Part shown: positions 1 through 8,169 of the stretch, one piece after another
Numbering within the stretch: the stretch's first letter is position 1
Layout: each line of letters starts with the position of its first letter
Notes under the pieces: model-generated
What the model was told of the DNA's origin: nothing
Seen by the model: the letters and a program-made list of their open reading frames with translations, nothing else
The model's database searches: none
Source: JAZSQT01 sp045538075
GTDB lineage: Bacteria; Chrysiogenota; Deferribacteres; Deferribacterales; Mucispirillaceae
Reading direction: 5' to 3'
Length of the DNA: 18,993 bases
Assembly: GCA_045538075.1 (NCBI GenBank)
Contig: JAZSQT010000109.1
Location: forward strand, 1 to 18,993
Translations under genes and position numbers: made by a program

Positions 1-30
1 AGATATAATTGTTTTGATTGTATTTATCAT
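1..30 (-). CDS. Start of the gene downstream of folP (partial, first 10 codons; possibly cdaA)
   Basis: An ATG at 28-30 on the minus strand opens a frame that stays open to the window edge and reads MINTIKTIIS. An AAAGG sequence at 41-45 lies 10 nt upstream, overlapping the region just before the folP stop, and the gap to folP is only 5 bp, so it looks like the next gene of the same operon. Ten hydrophobic-leaning residues are too few to identify it. In several lineages with an ftsH-folP order the next gene is the diadenylate cyclase cdaA followed by a ybbR-like gene. That identity is contextual inference only. Confidence 0.5.
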   Translation of the reverse strand, partial: MINTIKTIIS

Positions 31-35
31 TTTTA

Positions 36-1211
36 CTATACCTTTAATAGTGAATTTACAACTTTTATTGTATCATAACACTCTTTAACATCATGAACTC
101 TTAAAATATCAGTCCCAGCAAGGAGTGCAACTGTGTTGGCAACTATGGTGCCAGTAAGCCTATCTTCTACATTTTTTGATGTAGCTAAACCTATCATTGA
201 TTTTCTTGATAAACCTGATAATAAAGGCATACCAAAAAAATTAAATTCTTTCAAGTATTTAAGTAAAATAAAATTTTGTTTTTTATTTTTTGCAAAACCA
301 AAACCAACATCAAGGATTATTGATTCTTCACTAATACCAAATTTTAATGCTTTATCAATACGCTCATAAAAATAATCTTTGATTTCTAATAATATATTTT
401 CATAATTTTCATACTGGTTCATATTTTGCGAGTTACCTTTACTATGCATAATACATACTGCCACTTTTGTATCAGCACATAGTCTTGCCATATTATCACA
501 ACTTAATCCAGTAATATCGTTAATTAAGCCTACACCTTTATTAACTGCAAACTCTGCAGTTTTATAATTGTTTGTATCAATAGATAATAAAACATTTTTA
601 CTTACTCCATATTCTATTATCCTTGATACTCTATTAATTTCTTCATCATAGCTAAGAATATCGGCACCTAATCTACTTGACATGCCACCAATATCAATAA
701 TTTCTGCACCTTCAATTATTAAATTGTCAAATCTATCTTTTGCTATATTAAAATCTACATATTTTCCACCATCGTAAAAAGAGTCTGGTGTTATATTTAA
801 AATACCCATTATCATTGGTGTATCAAGATTATAAACATTATCTTTTGATTTAAAAAAATTTCTTTTTTTAGATAATAAAATTTTTTTAATTTTTTTTGCT
901 AACTCCTTTAAATTGAAAGGCTGATTTACCAATCTTCTAATTAATCTTAAATAAGTATTTCTATTTCCTAATAATAAAACATTTGAATACTCAACACTAC
1001 AAGAAACAACTCCTCGTTTAACTGCAGCATCCATTCCAGATGCTATTGCTTCTTGCTTTAAGATGTTTGCAGCAGGAGATTTAATATTTTTAATTAATAT
1101 ATTAAGAGATAAACCTTTTTCTACCATTTTATAGGCGTATTTATCTACGCCTATACTAACAAGTTCTTGTTTAATTCTATCTCTATCTGCTGAAACATCA
1201 TATACATACAT
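36..1211 (-). CDS. folP: Dihydropteroate synthase, long form with N-terminal extension
   Basis: DHPS condenses 6-hydroxymethyl-dihydropterin pyrophosphate with p-aminobenzoate to give dihydropteroate, a cytosolic step of folate synthesis. The TIM-barrel domain starts near residue 132 with GILNITPDSF (136-145). The expected ligand residues follow: SIDT (D212), IND (N231, D232), MH (255-256), DVGFGFAK (D301), GLSRKS (K337) and RVHD (R371, H373). The protein is 391 aa, about 110-130 longer than classical FolP. Residues 1-130 form an extra domain, including a segment around LKQEAIASGMDAAVKRG (51-67), of a type I recall from long DHPS proteins of deltaproteobacteria and relatives. The substrate loop normally reads GGESTRPG but here is GGMSSRLG (175-182). 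The start is the only Met in the extension, with a weak GAG upstream. It lies 22 bp after ftsH and is probably co-transcribed. Confidence 0.93.
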   Translation of the reverse strand: MYVYDVSADRDRIKQELVSIGVDKYAYKMVEKGLSLNILIKNIKSPAANILKQEAIASGMDAAVKRGVVSCSVEYSNVLLLGNRNTYLRLIRRLVNQPFNLKELAKKIKKILLSKKRNFFKSKDNVYNLDTPMIMGILNITPDSFYDGGKYVDFNIAKDRFDNLIIEGAEIIDIGGMSSRLGADILSYDEEINRVSRIIEYGVSKNVLLSIDTNNYKTAEFAVNKGVGLINDITGLSCDNMARLCADTKVAVCIMHSKGNSQNMNQYENYENILLEIKDYFYERIDKALKFGISEESIILDVGFGFAKNKKQNFILLKYLKEFNFFGMPLLSGLSRKSMIGLATSKNVEDRLTGTIVANTVALLAGTDILRVHDVKECYDTIKVVNSLLKV

Positions 1212-1233
1212 TAATTAATCTCATTACCATTTT

Positions 1234-3114
1234 TTATTCTTTAACATCTTTTGTATTATCTGACTCTTTATCTAAATTTTCATCATTATTTACTACTGGT
1301 AACGATTTAGCTTCAGTTTTTGCATATTGTTTTACTAAATCATATATTTCTTTAGTATTTATTGTTTCATTTTCTAAAAGAAATTCTGCCATTTTATCTA
1401 ACAATTCAATATTAGTTTCAAGAATATTTCTTGCTTCATTATAGCAAGATAAAACAATTTCATTAACTTCTGCATCAATTAATTCTGCTGTTTTTTCACT
1501 ATAATCTTTTTGAGATGATATTTCTTTTCCTAAAAAAATTGCTTCTTCTCTTTTACCGAAAGAAAGAGTACCTAATTTCTTACTCATTCCCCAACTCATA
1601 ACCATTTTTCTTGCTAAGTTAGTAAGCCTTTCAATATCATTGCCTGCACCAGTTGACATAGAATTAAATTTTATTTCTTCTGCCAATCTACCACCTAATA
1701 ACACTTTAATTTGTCCAATAAGATAATCTTTTGTGTGCATATATCTATCATCAGATGGAAGCTGCATAGTAAGACCTAACGCCATACCTCTTGGAATAAT
1801 AGTAACTTTATGAACTGGATCAGCATTTTCTGTCATTATAGCGACAATAGCATGACCTGCTTCATGAAAAGCTGTAGCTCTTTTTTCGTGTTCTGGAATA
1901 GTCATACTTCTACGCTCTGCACCCATAATAACTTTATCTTTTGCAGCTTCAATATCTACCATAGAAATTTTATCTTTATTTGCTCTTGCTGCAAGAAGTG
2001 CAGATTCGTTGATTAAATTAGCCAACTCAGCTCCAGCAAAACCAGGAGTTCCTTTTGCAATTATTTTAAGATCAACATCTTCTCCCATTTGGACTTTTTC
2101 TGCATGAACTTTTAATATTTGTAATCTACCATTTAAATCTGGTCTAGGAACTACAACTTGCCTATCAAATCGTCCAGGTCTCAATAATGCTGGATCAAGA
2201 ACGTCTGGTCTATTAGTAGCAGCTATTAAAATAACTCCTTCATTTGAATCAAAACCGTCCATCTCTACAAGCAGTGCATTTAATGTTTGCTCTCTTTCAT
2301 CATGACCACCACCTAAACCAGCTCCTCTATGGCGACCTACTGCATCTATTTCGTCCATAAAAATTATACAAGGAGCATTCTTTTTGCCTTGTTCAAAAAG
2401 ATCTCTAATTCTTGCAGCACCAACACCTACAAACATTTCTACAAAGTCTGAACCACTAATACTAAAAAAAGGCACTCCAGCTTCACCTGCAACTGCTTTA
2501 GCAAGCAAAGTTTTACCCGTTCCTGGAGGACCTACAAGTAATACACCTTTCGGAATTTTTCCACCAAGTTTTTGAAATTTTGCTGGATCTTTTAAAAAAT
2601 CAACAATTTCAGTAAGCTCTTCTTTTGCTTCTTCTATTCCTGCAACATCTTTAAAAGTAACTTTTGCATCATCTTGATTTAAAAGTCTTGCCCTACTTTT
2701 GCCAAAAGAAAAGGCTTTGCCTCCACCACCTTGCATTTGACGCATAAAGAATATCCAAATAGCTACAAGTATAATAAGTGGTAACCAACTCATTAATAAC
2801 TGCATATAAAAAGGAGTAGTTTCTGGTGGTTTTGCATAAATATCTACTTTATGCTCTCTTAATAATGGAACAAGATTACTATCATCTGGAGCATAAGTTT
2901 CAAATTGAGTTCCAGATGAAATTAATTCTCCAGTAATTTGATTTTGTTTTATTACAACAGTTTTTACATCATTCTTCGTAACATTATTTATAAATTCTGT
3001 GTATGATATATTTTTTCTGACTGTATCACCACTATTAAACATATTAAAAATTAAAACCATTAATAATGCTATTACAAGCCACAATGCTAAATTTTTATAA
3101 ATACTACTATTCAT
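1234..3114 (-). CDS. ftsH: ATP-dependent inner-membrane zinc metalloprotease FtsH
   Basis: FtsH is a membrane-anchored hexameric AAA+ protease that degrades misfolded membrane proteins and selected cytosolic regulators. The 626 residues show TM1 (about 8-26), a periplasmic segment (27-105), TM2 (about 107-125), and the glycine-rich linker QGGGGKAFSFGKSRARL (128-144). The AAA module has Walker A GPPGTGKT (195-202), Walker B IIFMDEID (250-257) and the second region of homology with its arginine-finger segment LRPGRFDR (311-318). The protease domain has HEAGH (417-421), and the third zinc ligand is likely D493 in STGAGNDIE. The C-terminal tail after about residue 600 is acidic and looks disordered. 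Length and domain order are standard. A GGAGG at 3119-3123 precedes the ATG, and the gene lies 11 bp after hpt. The tilS-hpt-ftsH order is widely conserved. Confidence 0.98.
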   Translation of the reverse strand: MNSSIYKNLALWLVIALLMVLIFNMFNSGDTVRKNISYTEFINNVTKNDVKTVVIKQNQITGELISSGTQFETYAPDDSNLVPLLREHKVDIYAKPPETTPFYMQLLMSWLPLIILVAIWIFFMRQMQGGGGKAFSFGKSRARLLNQDDAKVTFKDVAGIEEAKEELTEIVDFLKDPAKFQKLGGKIPKGVLLVGPPGTGKTLLAKAVAGEAGVPFFSISGSDFVEMFVGVGAARIRDLFEQGKKNAPCIIFMDEIDAVGRHRGAGLGGGHDEREQTLNALLVEMDGFDSNEGVILIAATNRPDVLDPALLRPGRFDRQVVVPRPDLNGRLQILKVHAEKVQMGEDVDLKIIAKGTPGFAGAELANLINESALLAARANKDKISMVDIEAAKDKVIMGAERRSMTIPEHEKRATAFHEAGHAIVAIMTENADPVHKVTIIPRGMALGLTMQLPSDDRYMHTKDYLIGQIKVLLGGRLAEEIKFNSMSTGAGNDIERLTNLARKMVMSWGMSKKLGTLSFGKREEAIFLGKEISSQKDYSEKTAELIDAEVNEIVLSCYNEARNILETNIELLDKMAEFLLENETINTKEIYDLVKQYAKTEAKSLPVVNNDENLDKESDNTKDVKE

Positions 3115-3125
3115 TAATCCTCCAT

Positions 3126-3656
3126 TTATACATCTATCTTACATACATTTTTTAAATTACGATACTTATTAGCAATATCTAATCCATAACCAACTACAAA
3201 ATAATCTTCTATTTCAAAACCACAGTAATCTGGTTTGATATTTTTTAATCTTCTCGACGGTTTATCAAGAAGTGAACATATCTTAAAAGATTTTACCTTT
3301 TTTTCATGTATAAAATACTCTTTTAAATAACTTAATGTTACACCAGTATCTACAATATCTTCTATAATTAAAACATCTTTATTTTCAATATCAATATCAA
3401 CATCCATTTTTATATTAACAACTTTTGATGATTCAGTAGAATCGCCATAACTTGATACAGACATAAAAGATATTTCTATTGGTAAATCTATTTGCCTAAT
3501 AATATCAGCAGTAAAAACTATACTACCCTTTAATATAGATATAGTTACTAAATCTTTGTTCTTATAATCTTCTGTAATTTTTATACCTAACTCTTTAATT
3601 TTATCAGAGATAGTATTTTCATCTATTAATACGCTTAGTTGCTCATGATTTTTCAC
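3126..3656 (-). CDS. hpt: Hypoxanthine (guanine) phosphoribosyltransferase
   Basis: This purine-salvage enzyme transfers phosphoribose from PRPP to hypoxanthine and/or guanine, forming IMP/GMP in the cytosol. At 176 aa it has the family's usual length. Visible signatures are LKGS (42-45, pyrophosphate loop), the flexible-loop SSYGDST region (68-74), the PRPP motif IIEDIVDTGVT (97-107), the purine-contacting DKPSRR segment (131-136), and GYGLDIANKYRNL (157-169). The start codon is GTG at 3654-3656, inside the last 14 bp of tilS, and is well supported by GAGAGG at 3664-3669 seven nt upstream. Pairing with tilS upstream and ftsH downstream matches the conserved cluster, in which TilS and HprT of Bacillus are reported to act together on ftsH expression. 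Whether that applies here is unknown. Confidence 0.95.
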   Translation of the reverse strand: MKNHEQLSVLIDENTISDKIKELGIKITEDYKNKDLVTISILKGSIVFTADIIRQIDLPIEISFMSVSSYGDSTESSKVVNIKMDVDIDIENKDVLIIEDIVDTGVTLSYLKEYFIHEKKVKSFKICSLLDKPSRRLKNIKPDYCGFEIEDYFVVGYGLDIANKYRNLKNVCKIDV

Positions 3657-4893
3657 TTATAATCCTCTCAAACACTACAAATTCATTATTTATATCTAAA
3701 CATTCAGACCATAACACCTTTGATCCTACTGCAATAACGATTGACACATCACGTATAAATAAATCTATTTTTTTATTACTATATACATCTTTTAATTTTT
3801 TTCCACTTATAAGTCTATCTCCATCTCTCCTATTACGAATAGTAAAAGAGTTATTAATAAACTTATCTTTAAAGATAAATTTAAAATCAGACGTTATAAT
3901 ACTATCAATTCCATTTTCTTTTTCAATAGAAAAAATCTTTATTAAATTTTTTTTAAAAATTCTAATTGTATAAAAAGATATTTCAAAACAAAATTTAGAA
4001 GGCAAATCAACACGGCAAGACGATTTTTTATCTAATAATTTTAATGCTTCATAAACTACTGATTTAGTAAAACGAAATTTCTGTGAAAATATCTTACTTA
4101 ATAAGTACTCTTTCTGAATATTATCAAAAGATAAAAACAAATCTTTATCTATCTCTACAATATTTTCATTCTCGTAAATAATAGCTTCTTTAGTAGTTTT
4201 ATAAAAAAAATCATTAATTTTTATAGATTCTTGTTGAAGTCTCAATATCGTTGGGACAAACTCACTTCCTAAATCATATAAAAATGGCAATATATTATGC
4301 CTAACTTTATTTCTTACAAACCTTATATTATTATTTGATTCATCTTCTATATTTTTAATTTTTCTTTCATTTAAATATTCTAATATTTTATCTGTTGATA
4401 TATCAAGCATTAATCTTAAAATTTTACCACTCTTATACTTAATACCACCTAAAGTAAAAATTGATGCTCCTGTATAAATATCAGTAAAAAAAGATTCTAT
4501 TTGATCATCAAAAGTATGAGCCGTTAATATATAATCACAATCTAATTTATCAGCAATTGTTTGTAATGCTTTATATCTATATCTTCTTGCAGTATCTTCA
4601 ATACCAGCACTAAAATCATTTTTAATATCATTACTAATATTAACGGTTTCAATATTTATATTATTTTCTTTACAAAAATTTAAACAAAATTCTTCATCTA
4701 TTATAGCATTATCTCTTAATCCGTGGTTCACATGACACGCAACAATACTATAAGAAAATATTTCTTTATTACAATTTAAAAAATCAAGTAAAGCAATAGA
4801 ATCCTTGCCACCAGAAAAGGCGACAAGGATACTTTTATTTATCAATAAATCTAATTTTGGTAGTAAAATATCTTTAAATGATAAATTTATCAC
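3643..4893 (-). CDS. tilS: tRNA(Ile)-lysidine synthase
   Basis: TilS converts C34 of the CAU-anticodon tRNA(Ile) to lysidine, so that it reads AUA and is charged with isoleucine. This is essential in most bacteria. The N-type ATP pyrophosphatase domain shows the PP-loop SGGKDS, then HVNHGLR, ARRYRY and TAHTFDDQIE, which carry the usual nucleotide and tRNA contacts. The C-terminal TilS_C domain is recognisable from RNRRDGDRL and VGSKVLWSECLDIN. There is no ATG before the PP-loop. In-frame candidates are TTG 4933-4935 (430 aa, 62 bp overlap with pgi), TTG 4912-4914 and GTG 4891-4893 (416 aa, 20 bp overlap). I chose GTG because it gives the smallest overlap, but no candidate has a well-placed Shine-Dalgarno. 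The product is very rich in Lys, Ile and Asn, in line with the base composition. Its 3' end overlaps hpt by 14 bp. Confidence 0.93.
   Translation of the reverse strand: MINLSFKDILLPKLDLLINKSILVAFSGGKDSIALLDFLNCNKEIFSYSIVACHVNHGLRDNAIIDEEFCLNFCKENNINIETVNISNDIKNDFSAGIEDTARRYRYKALQTIADKLDCDYILTAHTFDDQIESFFTDIYTGASIFTLGGIKYKSGKILRLMLDISTDKILEYLNERKIKNIEDESNNNIRFVRNKVRHNILPFLYDLGSEFVPTILRLQQESIKINDFFYKTTKEAIIYENENIVEIDKDLFLSFDNIQKEYLLSKIFSQKFRFTKSVVYEALKLLDKKSSCRVDLPSKFCFEISFYTIRIFKKNLIKIFSIEKENGIDSIITSDFKFIFKDKFINNSFTIRNRRDGDRLISGKKLKDVYSNKKIDLFIRDVSIVIAVGSKVLWSECLDINNEFVVFERIISEKS
3664..3669 (-). promoter_or_regulatory. Ribosome binding site that fixes the GTG start of hpt
   Basis: GAGAGG lies 7 nt upstream of the GTG at 3654-3656 and inside the 3' end of tilS. 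No ATG lies nearby in the hpt frame, so this site decides the start and implies translational coupling to tilS. Confidence 0.7.
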
Positions 4894-6235
4894 TTTTTTT
4901 GTATATTTTTTCAAATTCTTGTTTTTTTGCTTCAAAACCTTTTCTATCCATCATTCCATAAGCGTATTCTTTTGCTTCTTCTACCCCTGGTTGATCAAAT
5001 GGATTAATATCTACTGCAAGTCCAATGATAGGAACAATATATTGAAAAAACATAAAAAGTTGTCCCAATGAATATTCATCAAGAGTATCAATATTTATAC
5101 GAACAGATGGAACATTTGATGTTAATAATGCTGCCTCAGTTGCTTTTAATTCTGAATTGAGAAGTTCACCTAATTTGATACCTTTTAGATAAGAAAAACC
5201 TTCTTGAAAACTACCTGAAACCTCTTTCTCTCTTTCATGGGCAGATAAGCCTATAAATGTTACAACTTTATCTAATGGACCTTCTCTAAAAAGTTGGATT
5301 TGTGAATGTTGATCAATAGCTCCTACAGTCCTAACTGGAGTTGAACCAAATCTTATTTCGCTACCAGAATAAGTTTTTAACTTACCAAGACTTTCGCCCC
5401 ATAATTGGCAAAACCATTCTGCAAATTTGTCTAATCTTGACGAATAAGGCATAAGAACATTAATACTTTTACCTTTTTCCATAAAGTATAAATATATTGC
5501 ACACGCTGTTAATACTTGCTCAATACCATTATCTGAAATATTTTTAGCTCCTTCCAATAATTTATCTACGTCCATACCTAAAAATACTGCAGAAAGTAAA
5601 CCAACGGGAGATAGGACAGAAAATCTGCCTCCAACTGAAGGTGCAATTTCAAAAGATGGCAAATTATTTTCTGTAGCAAACTTACGTAGATTACCTTTTT
5701 CTGGATCAGTAACAACAGCAATATGTTTTGAAACATCTTTAACATTTGCTTTTAACCAATCAAAAATTATAGAAAAGTTTGCAGCTGTTTCAACTGTGCT
5801 TCCAGATTTTGAAATAACTATTGTATAAGTTTTCTCTGGGTTACAGTGGTCTAATATACCCATTATTTTAGATGGGTCAACATTATCTGCAAGCCAAATT
5901 CTTGGATAACCACCTCTTGCTTCTTTTGAAAAAGTATTATATCCATAAGGCATAATTCCATTAACGAGTGCTTCTATACCTAATGCTGATCCACCAATTC
6001 CTGCAACTACTAAATCATCGAATTTTCCTTTAATTTCTGTGGCAAGTTTACTCATTAATGAAATATCTTGATTAACAAGTTTTGGAAAACCAACTATTCC
6101 ATCATCAACCATTTTATTAAGTCTTTCAAAACCTTTCTTAACTTTTTCCTTATAGGTTGAAAGCATATCAGCAGATATACCGTTAGAAAGGTTTTCATCT
6201 GAAGCAAAATTATAGTCAAACATTAGCTTATTCAT
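4874..6235 (-). CDS. pgi: Glucose-6-phosphate isomerase
   Basis: Pgi interconverts glucose 6-phosphate and fructose 6-phosphate in glycolysis and gluconeogenesis. This is the shorter (about 450 aa) Bacillus-like bacterial form with two SIS domains. From the ATG at 6233-6235 (453 aa) the visible motifs are GIGGSALG (79-86), SKSGSTVET (phosphate loop, 142-150), GGRFSVLSPVG (202-212), WGESLGK with the likely catalytic Glu (279-285), QHSQ with the ring-opening His (309-312) and PFDQPGVEEAK with the conserved Lys (412-422). An upstream in-frame ATG at 6245-6247 would add four residues but overlaps a strong GGAGGAG, so the inner ATG is preferred. The start overlaps the helicase stop by 8 bp (ATGAATAA). 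A glycolytic gene in this helicase-tilS operon is an unusual companion, probably just operon packing. Confidence 0.96.
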   Translation of the reverse strand: MNKLMFDYNFASDENLSNGISADMLSTYKEKVKKGFERLNKMVDDGIVGFPKLVNQDISLMSKLATEIKGKFDDLVVAGIGGSALGIEALVNGIMPYGYNTFSKEARGGYPRIWLADNVDPSKIMGILDHCNPEKTYTIVISKSGSTVETAANFSIIFDWLKANVKDVSKHIAVVTDPEKGNLRKFATENNLPSFEIAPSVGGRFSVLSPVGLLSAVFLGMDVDKLLEGAKNISDNGIEQVLTACAIYLYFMEKGKSINVLMPYSSRLDKFAEWFCQLWGESLGKLKTYSGSEIRFGSTPVRTVGAIDQHSQIQLFREGPLDKVVTFIGLSAHEREKEVSGSFQEGFSYLKGIKLGELLNSELKATEAALLTSNVPSVRINIDTLDEYSLGQLFMFFQYIVPIIGLAVDINPFDQPGVEEAKEYAYGMMDRKGFEAKKQEFEKIYKKSDKFII

Positions 6236-8018
6236 TAGCTCCTCCATTAACGAAATTTAATGCAATATTTTTATTATTTACTATATCAACATTTTCTAAC
6301 ACATTCAGAAAGTATTTTCCATAATTTTTAGATATAATACGTGTATCTAATACTACCCATAATCCGTAATCATCTTCATGACGTATTAATCTACCTACAG
6401 CTTGCTTAAAATATAGCACAGCTCTCGGTAAATAGAAATTCATAAATGAATCTCCTTTTTCTCTTTTTATTTTTTCAGCCTTACTTTCTAAAAAATAATC
6501 TTTAAAATATTCAAAAGGTAATTTATCAAGAATTACACAACGAAATCCAGCACCAGATAAATCTATTCCCTCTCTTAAAGATGCACAACCAACAAGAACA
6601 ACATTTTTTAAATTATCAATATTTTTAAAATCTAATGATGTTTGAAAAATAACTTGTTTTTTAGTCTTTAATTTCTGTATAGTTTCTCCAACTTGTCGCA
6701 TACGTTCAAGACTATTACATATAACTAATATTGAACCTTGAATATTATTTACAATATACTCATAAATATTATCTTTATTATAACACTCTTTTTCTGTTGG
6801 AACATATAACTTTGCTTGTTTTTTAAAATTAAAACTTGATGGTAATGCTTCAAATATTGTATTTTCTTCTTTTAAACCAGTTTCTGATAAAAAATATTTA
6901 AAATTGCCATTTGCACTAATTGTTGCACTTATAAATACTGATGACAATGCCATTTCTTTTAGATTTGAAGAAAAACTATCACTAGCATTTAATGGGATAA
7001 ATTTTATTAGTAATCTATGTTCATTTTTTTCAATAATTCTAACACCTTCACTATTATCATTAAAAACATTAAAAGATAAAAAATATCTATTAAATTCATC
7101 TAAAATATCATCATTATTTTTGCTTTCTACGATGCTTTTACAGAGATCTACAAAAGCATTTACATTTACGCTATATTTTTTATATAATACTTTACTTTCA
7201 GTTATTTTGTTATTTATCTCAAAGTAATATGCAAGAATTTTATCAATTTCTCCTAATGTAAAAACATCTTTATTTTCCCTAAAAAATAAAGTTACACTAA
7301 AAAGGGATATTTCCACTCCTGCATATTGAGCATATATATCTGGCAATGAATGAGCTTCATCAAATATAATATGATCCTTAAAACTAAATATGCCATAAGA
7401 ACTTTCTGATTTAAGACTCATATCTGATGATATTAAAAAGTGATTTGTTATAATTACATCTGATGTATTAGCAATATCTTTTTGATAATAAAAGGGGCAG
7501 TTTTCAACATCTGGACATTTTGAAGATTTACATTGAAATTTATCAGCAGTCATTAAATTGCATACATCATTATCAAGTTTGCCCCAAGGAGCTTCACTTA
7601 TACCATTTTTAAGTTCATTTTCATACCAATTTATAGCTTCAGGATAAAAAGTAGTATTTGGCATTACTAAACGAAAAAATCTATTTGGACAAAAATAATT
7701 TTTTCTGCCCTTTAAAACAGTGATTTTACTACTTTGACCTAAAAATTTTTTAACAGTAGGAATATCTTTAATAAAAATCTGATTCATTAATTGTTTAGTT
7801 TTAGTAGAAATAATTACTTTACGTCCACTATCAATAGCAGGTATAAGATATGCCATTGTTTTACCTGAACCTGTTGGTGCTTCTATAATAGCATTTTGAT
7901 AACTTTCCATAGAACGTGAAATTAATTTAGCAACTTCTACTTGGTTCTGTCGTAATCTATATCCACTTAAGAATGAAGGCAAATATTTATCATCAGTAAA
8001 GAATTTCTCTATATTCAT
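6228..8018 (-). CDS. DinG/YoaA-family Fe-S ATP-dependent DNA helicase
   Basis: This is an XPD-like superfamily 2 helicase, expected to unwind DNA 5'-to-3' (forks, D-loops, R-loops) in repair of damaged replication intermediates. Motifs run in order: Walker A EAPTGSGKT (46-54), DEAH (220-223), a SATIS segment (364-368), GCASLREGIDLSG (477-489) and the arginine-finger motif QAVGRLIR (539-546). Four cysteines, C110, C163, C168 and C174, have the spacing of the DinG 4Fe-4S ligands, with the last three at +5 and +6. At 596 aa it is shorter than E. coli DinG (716) and nearer to YoaA; there is no exonuclease domain. The ATG is preceded by only a weak ribosome site but by a plausible promoter at 8067-8094. 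It is the first gene of the minus-strand operon. Choosing between dinG and yoaA would need a phylogeny. Confidence 0.92.
   Translation of the reverse strand: MNIEKFFTDDKYLPSFLSGYRLRQNQVEVAKLISRSMESYQNAIIEAPTGSGKTMAYLIPAIDSGRKVIISTKTKQLMNQIFIKDIPTVKKFLGQSSKITVLKGRKNYFCPNRFFRLVMPNTTFYPEAINWYENELKNGISEAPWGKLDNDVCNLMTADKFQCKSSKCPDVENCPFYYQKDIANTSDVIITNHFLISSDMSLKSESSYGIFSFKDHIIFDEAHSLPDIYAQYAGVEISLFSVTLFFRENKDVFTLGEIDKILAYYFEINNKITESKVLYKKYSVNVNAFVDLCKSIVESKNNDDILDEFNRYFLSFNVFNDNSEGVRIIEKNEHRLLIKFIPLNASDSFSSNLKEMALSSVFISATISANGNFKYFLSETGLKEENTIFEALPSSFNFKKQAKLYVPTEKECYNKDNIYEYIVNNIQGSILVICNSLERMRQVGETIQKLKTKKQVIFQTSLDFKNIDNLKNVVLVGCASLREGIDLSGAGFRCVILDKLPFEYFKDYFLESKAEKIKREKGDSFMNFYLPRAVLYFKQAVGRLIRHEDDYGLWVVLDTRIISKNYGKYFLNVLENVDIVNNKNIALNFVNGGANE
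6239..6245 (-). promoter_or_regulatory. Ribosome binding site for pgi inside the helicase gene
   Basis: GGAGGAG is encoded by the penultimate codons of the upstream helicase gene and lies just before the ATG at 6233-6235. It selects this ATG over the one at 6245-6247, which overlaps the site, and implies translational coupling. Confidence 0.75.
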
Positions 8019-8066
8019 AATTTTAGATTTTAACTTGCTTAATACATCTTTTGCAAGAAAAAATTA

Positions 8067-8094
8067 ATTTTATGGAAATAATAATAGTTGTCAT
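8067..8094 (-). promoter_or_regulatory. Putative promoter of the helicase-pgi-tilS-hpt-ftsH-folP operon
   Basis: On the minus strand ATGACA (8089-8094) and TAAAAT (8067-8072) are separated by 16 nt. Each is a 5/6 match to the sigma-70 consensus. Transcription would start about 40 nt before the helicase ATG. The site was found by eye; AT-rich DNA gives chance matches, so support is moderate. Confidence 0.5.
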
Positions 8095-8114
8095 TTTATA
8101 TTAATTGGTTAATA

Positions 8115-8143
8115 TTGACTGTAAGTAAAATCTTATGTTTAAT
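8115..8143 (+). promoter_or_regulatory. Putative promoter of mobB (and probably ileS-lspA)
   Basis: TTGACT (8115-8120) and TTTAAT (8138-8143) are separated by exactly 17 nt and each matches the sigma-70 consensus at 5/6 positions. Transcription would start near 8150, about 20 nt before the mobB ATG. Together with the minus-strand promoter this makes the 151-bp gap 8019-8169 a divergent promoter region. Confidence 0.6.
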
Positions 8144-8169
8144 AAGAAAAAATCATTTAGGGTATTATA

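Noticed and set aside
6904..7227. Plus-strand open frame of 107 codons opposite the DinG-like helicase
   Set aside because: It is antisense to a gene with intact motifs on both sides. The Leu/Ser/Phe-rich product is typical of shadow frames in AT-rich DNA.
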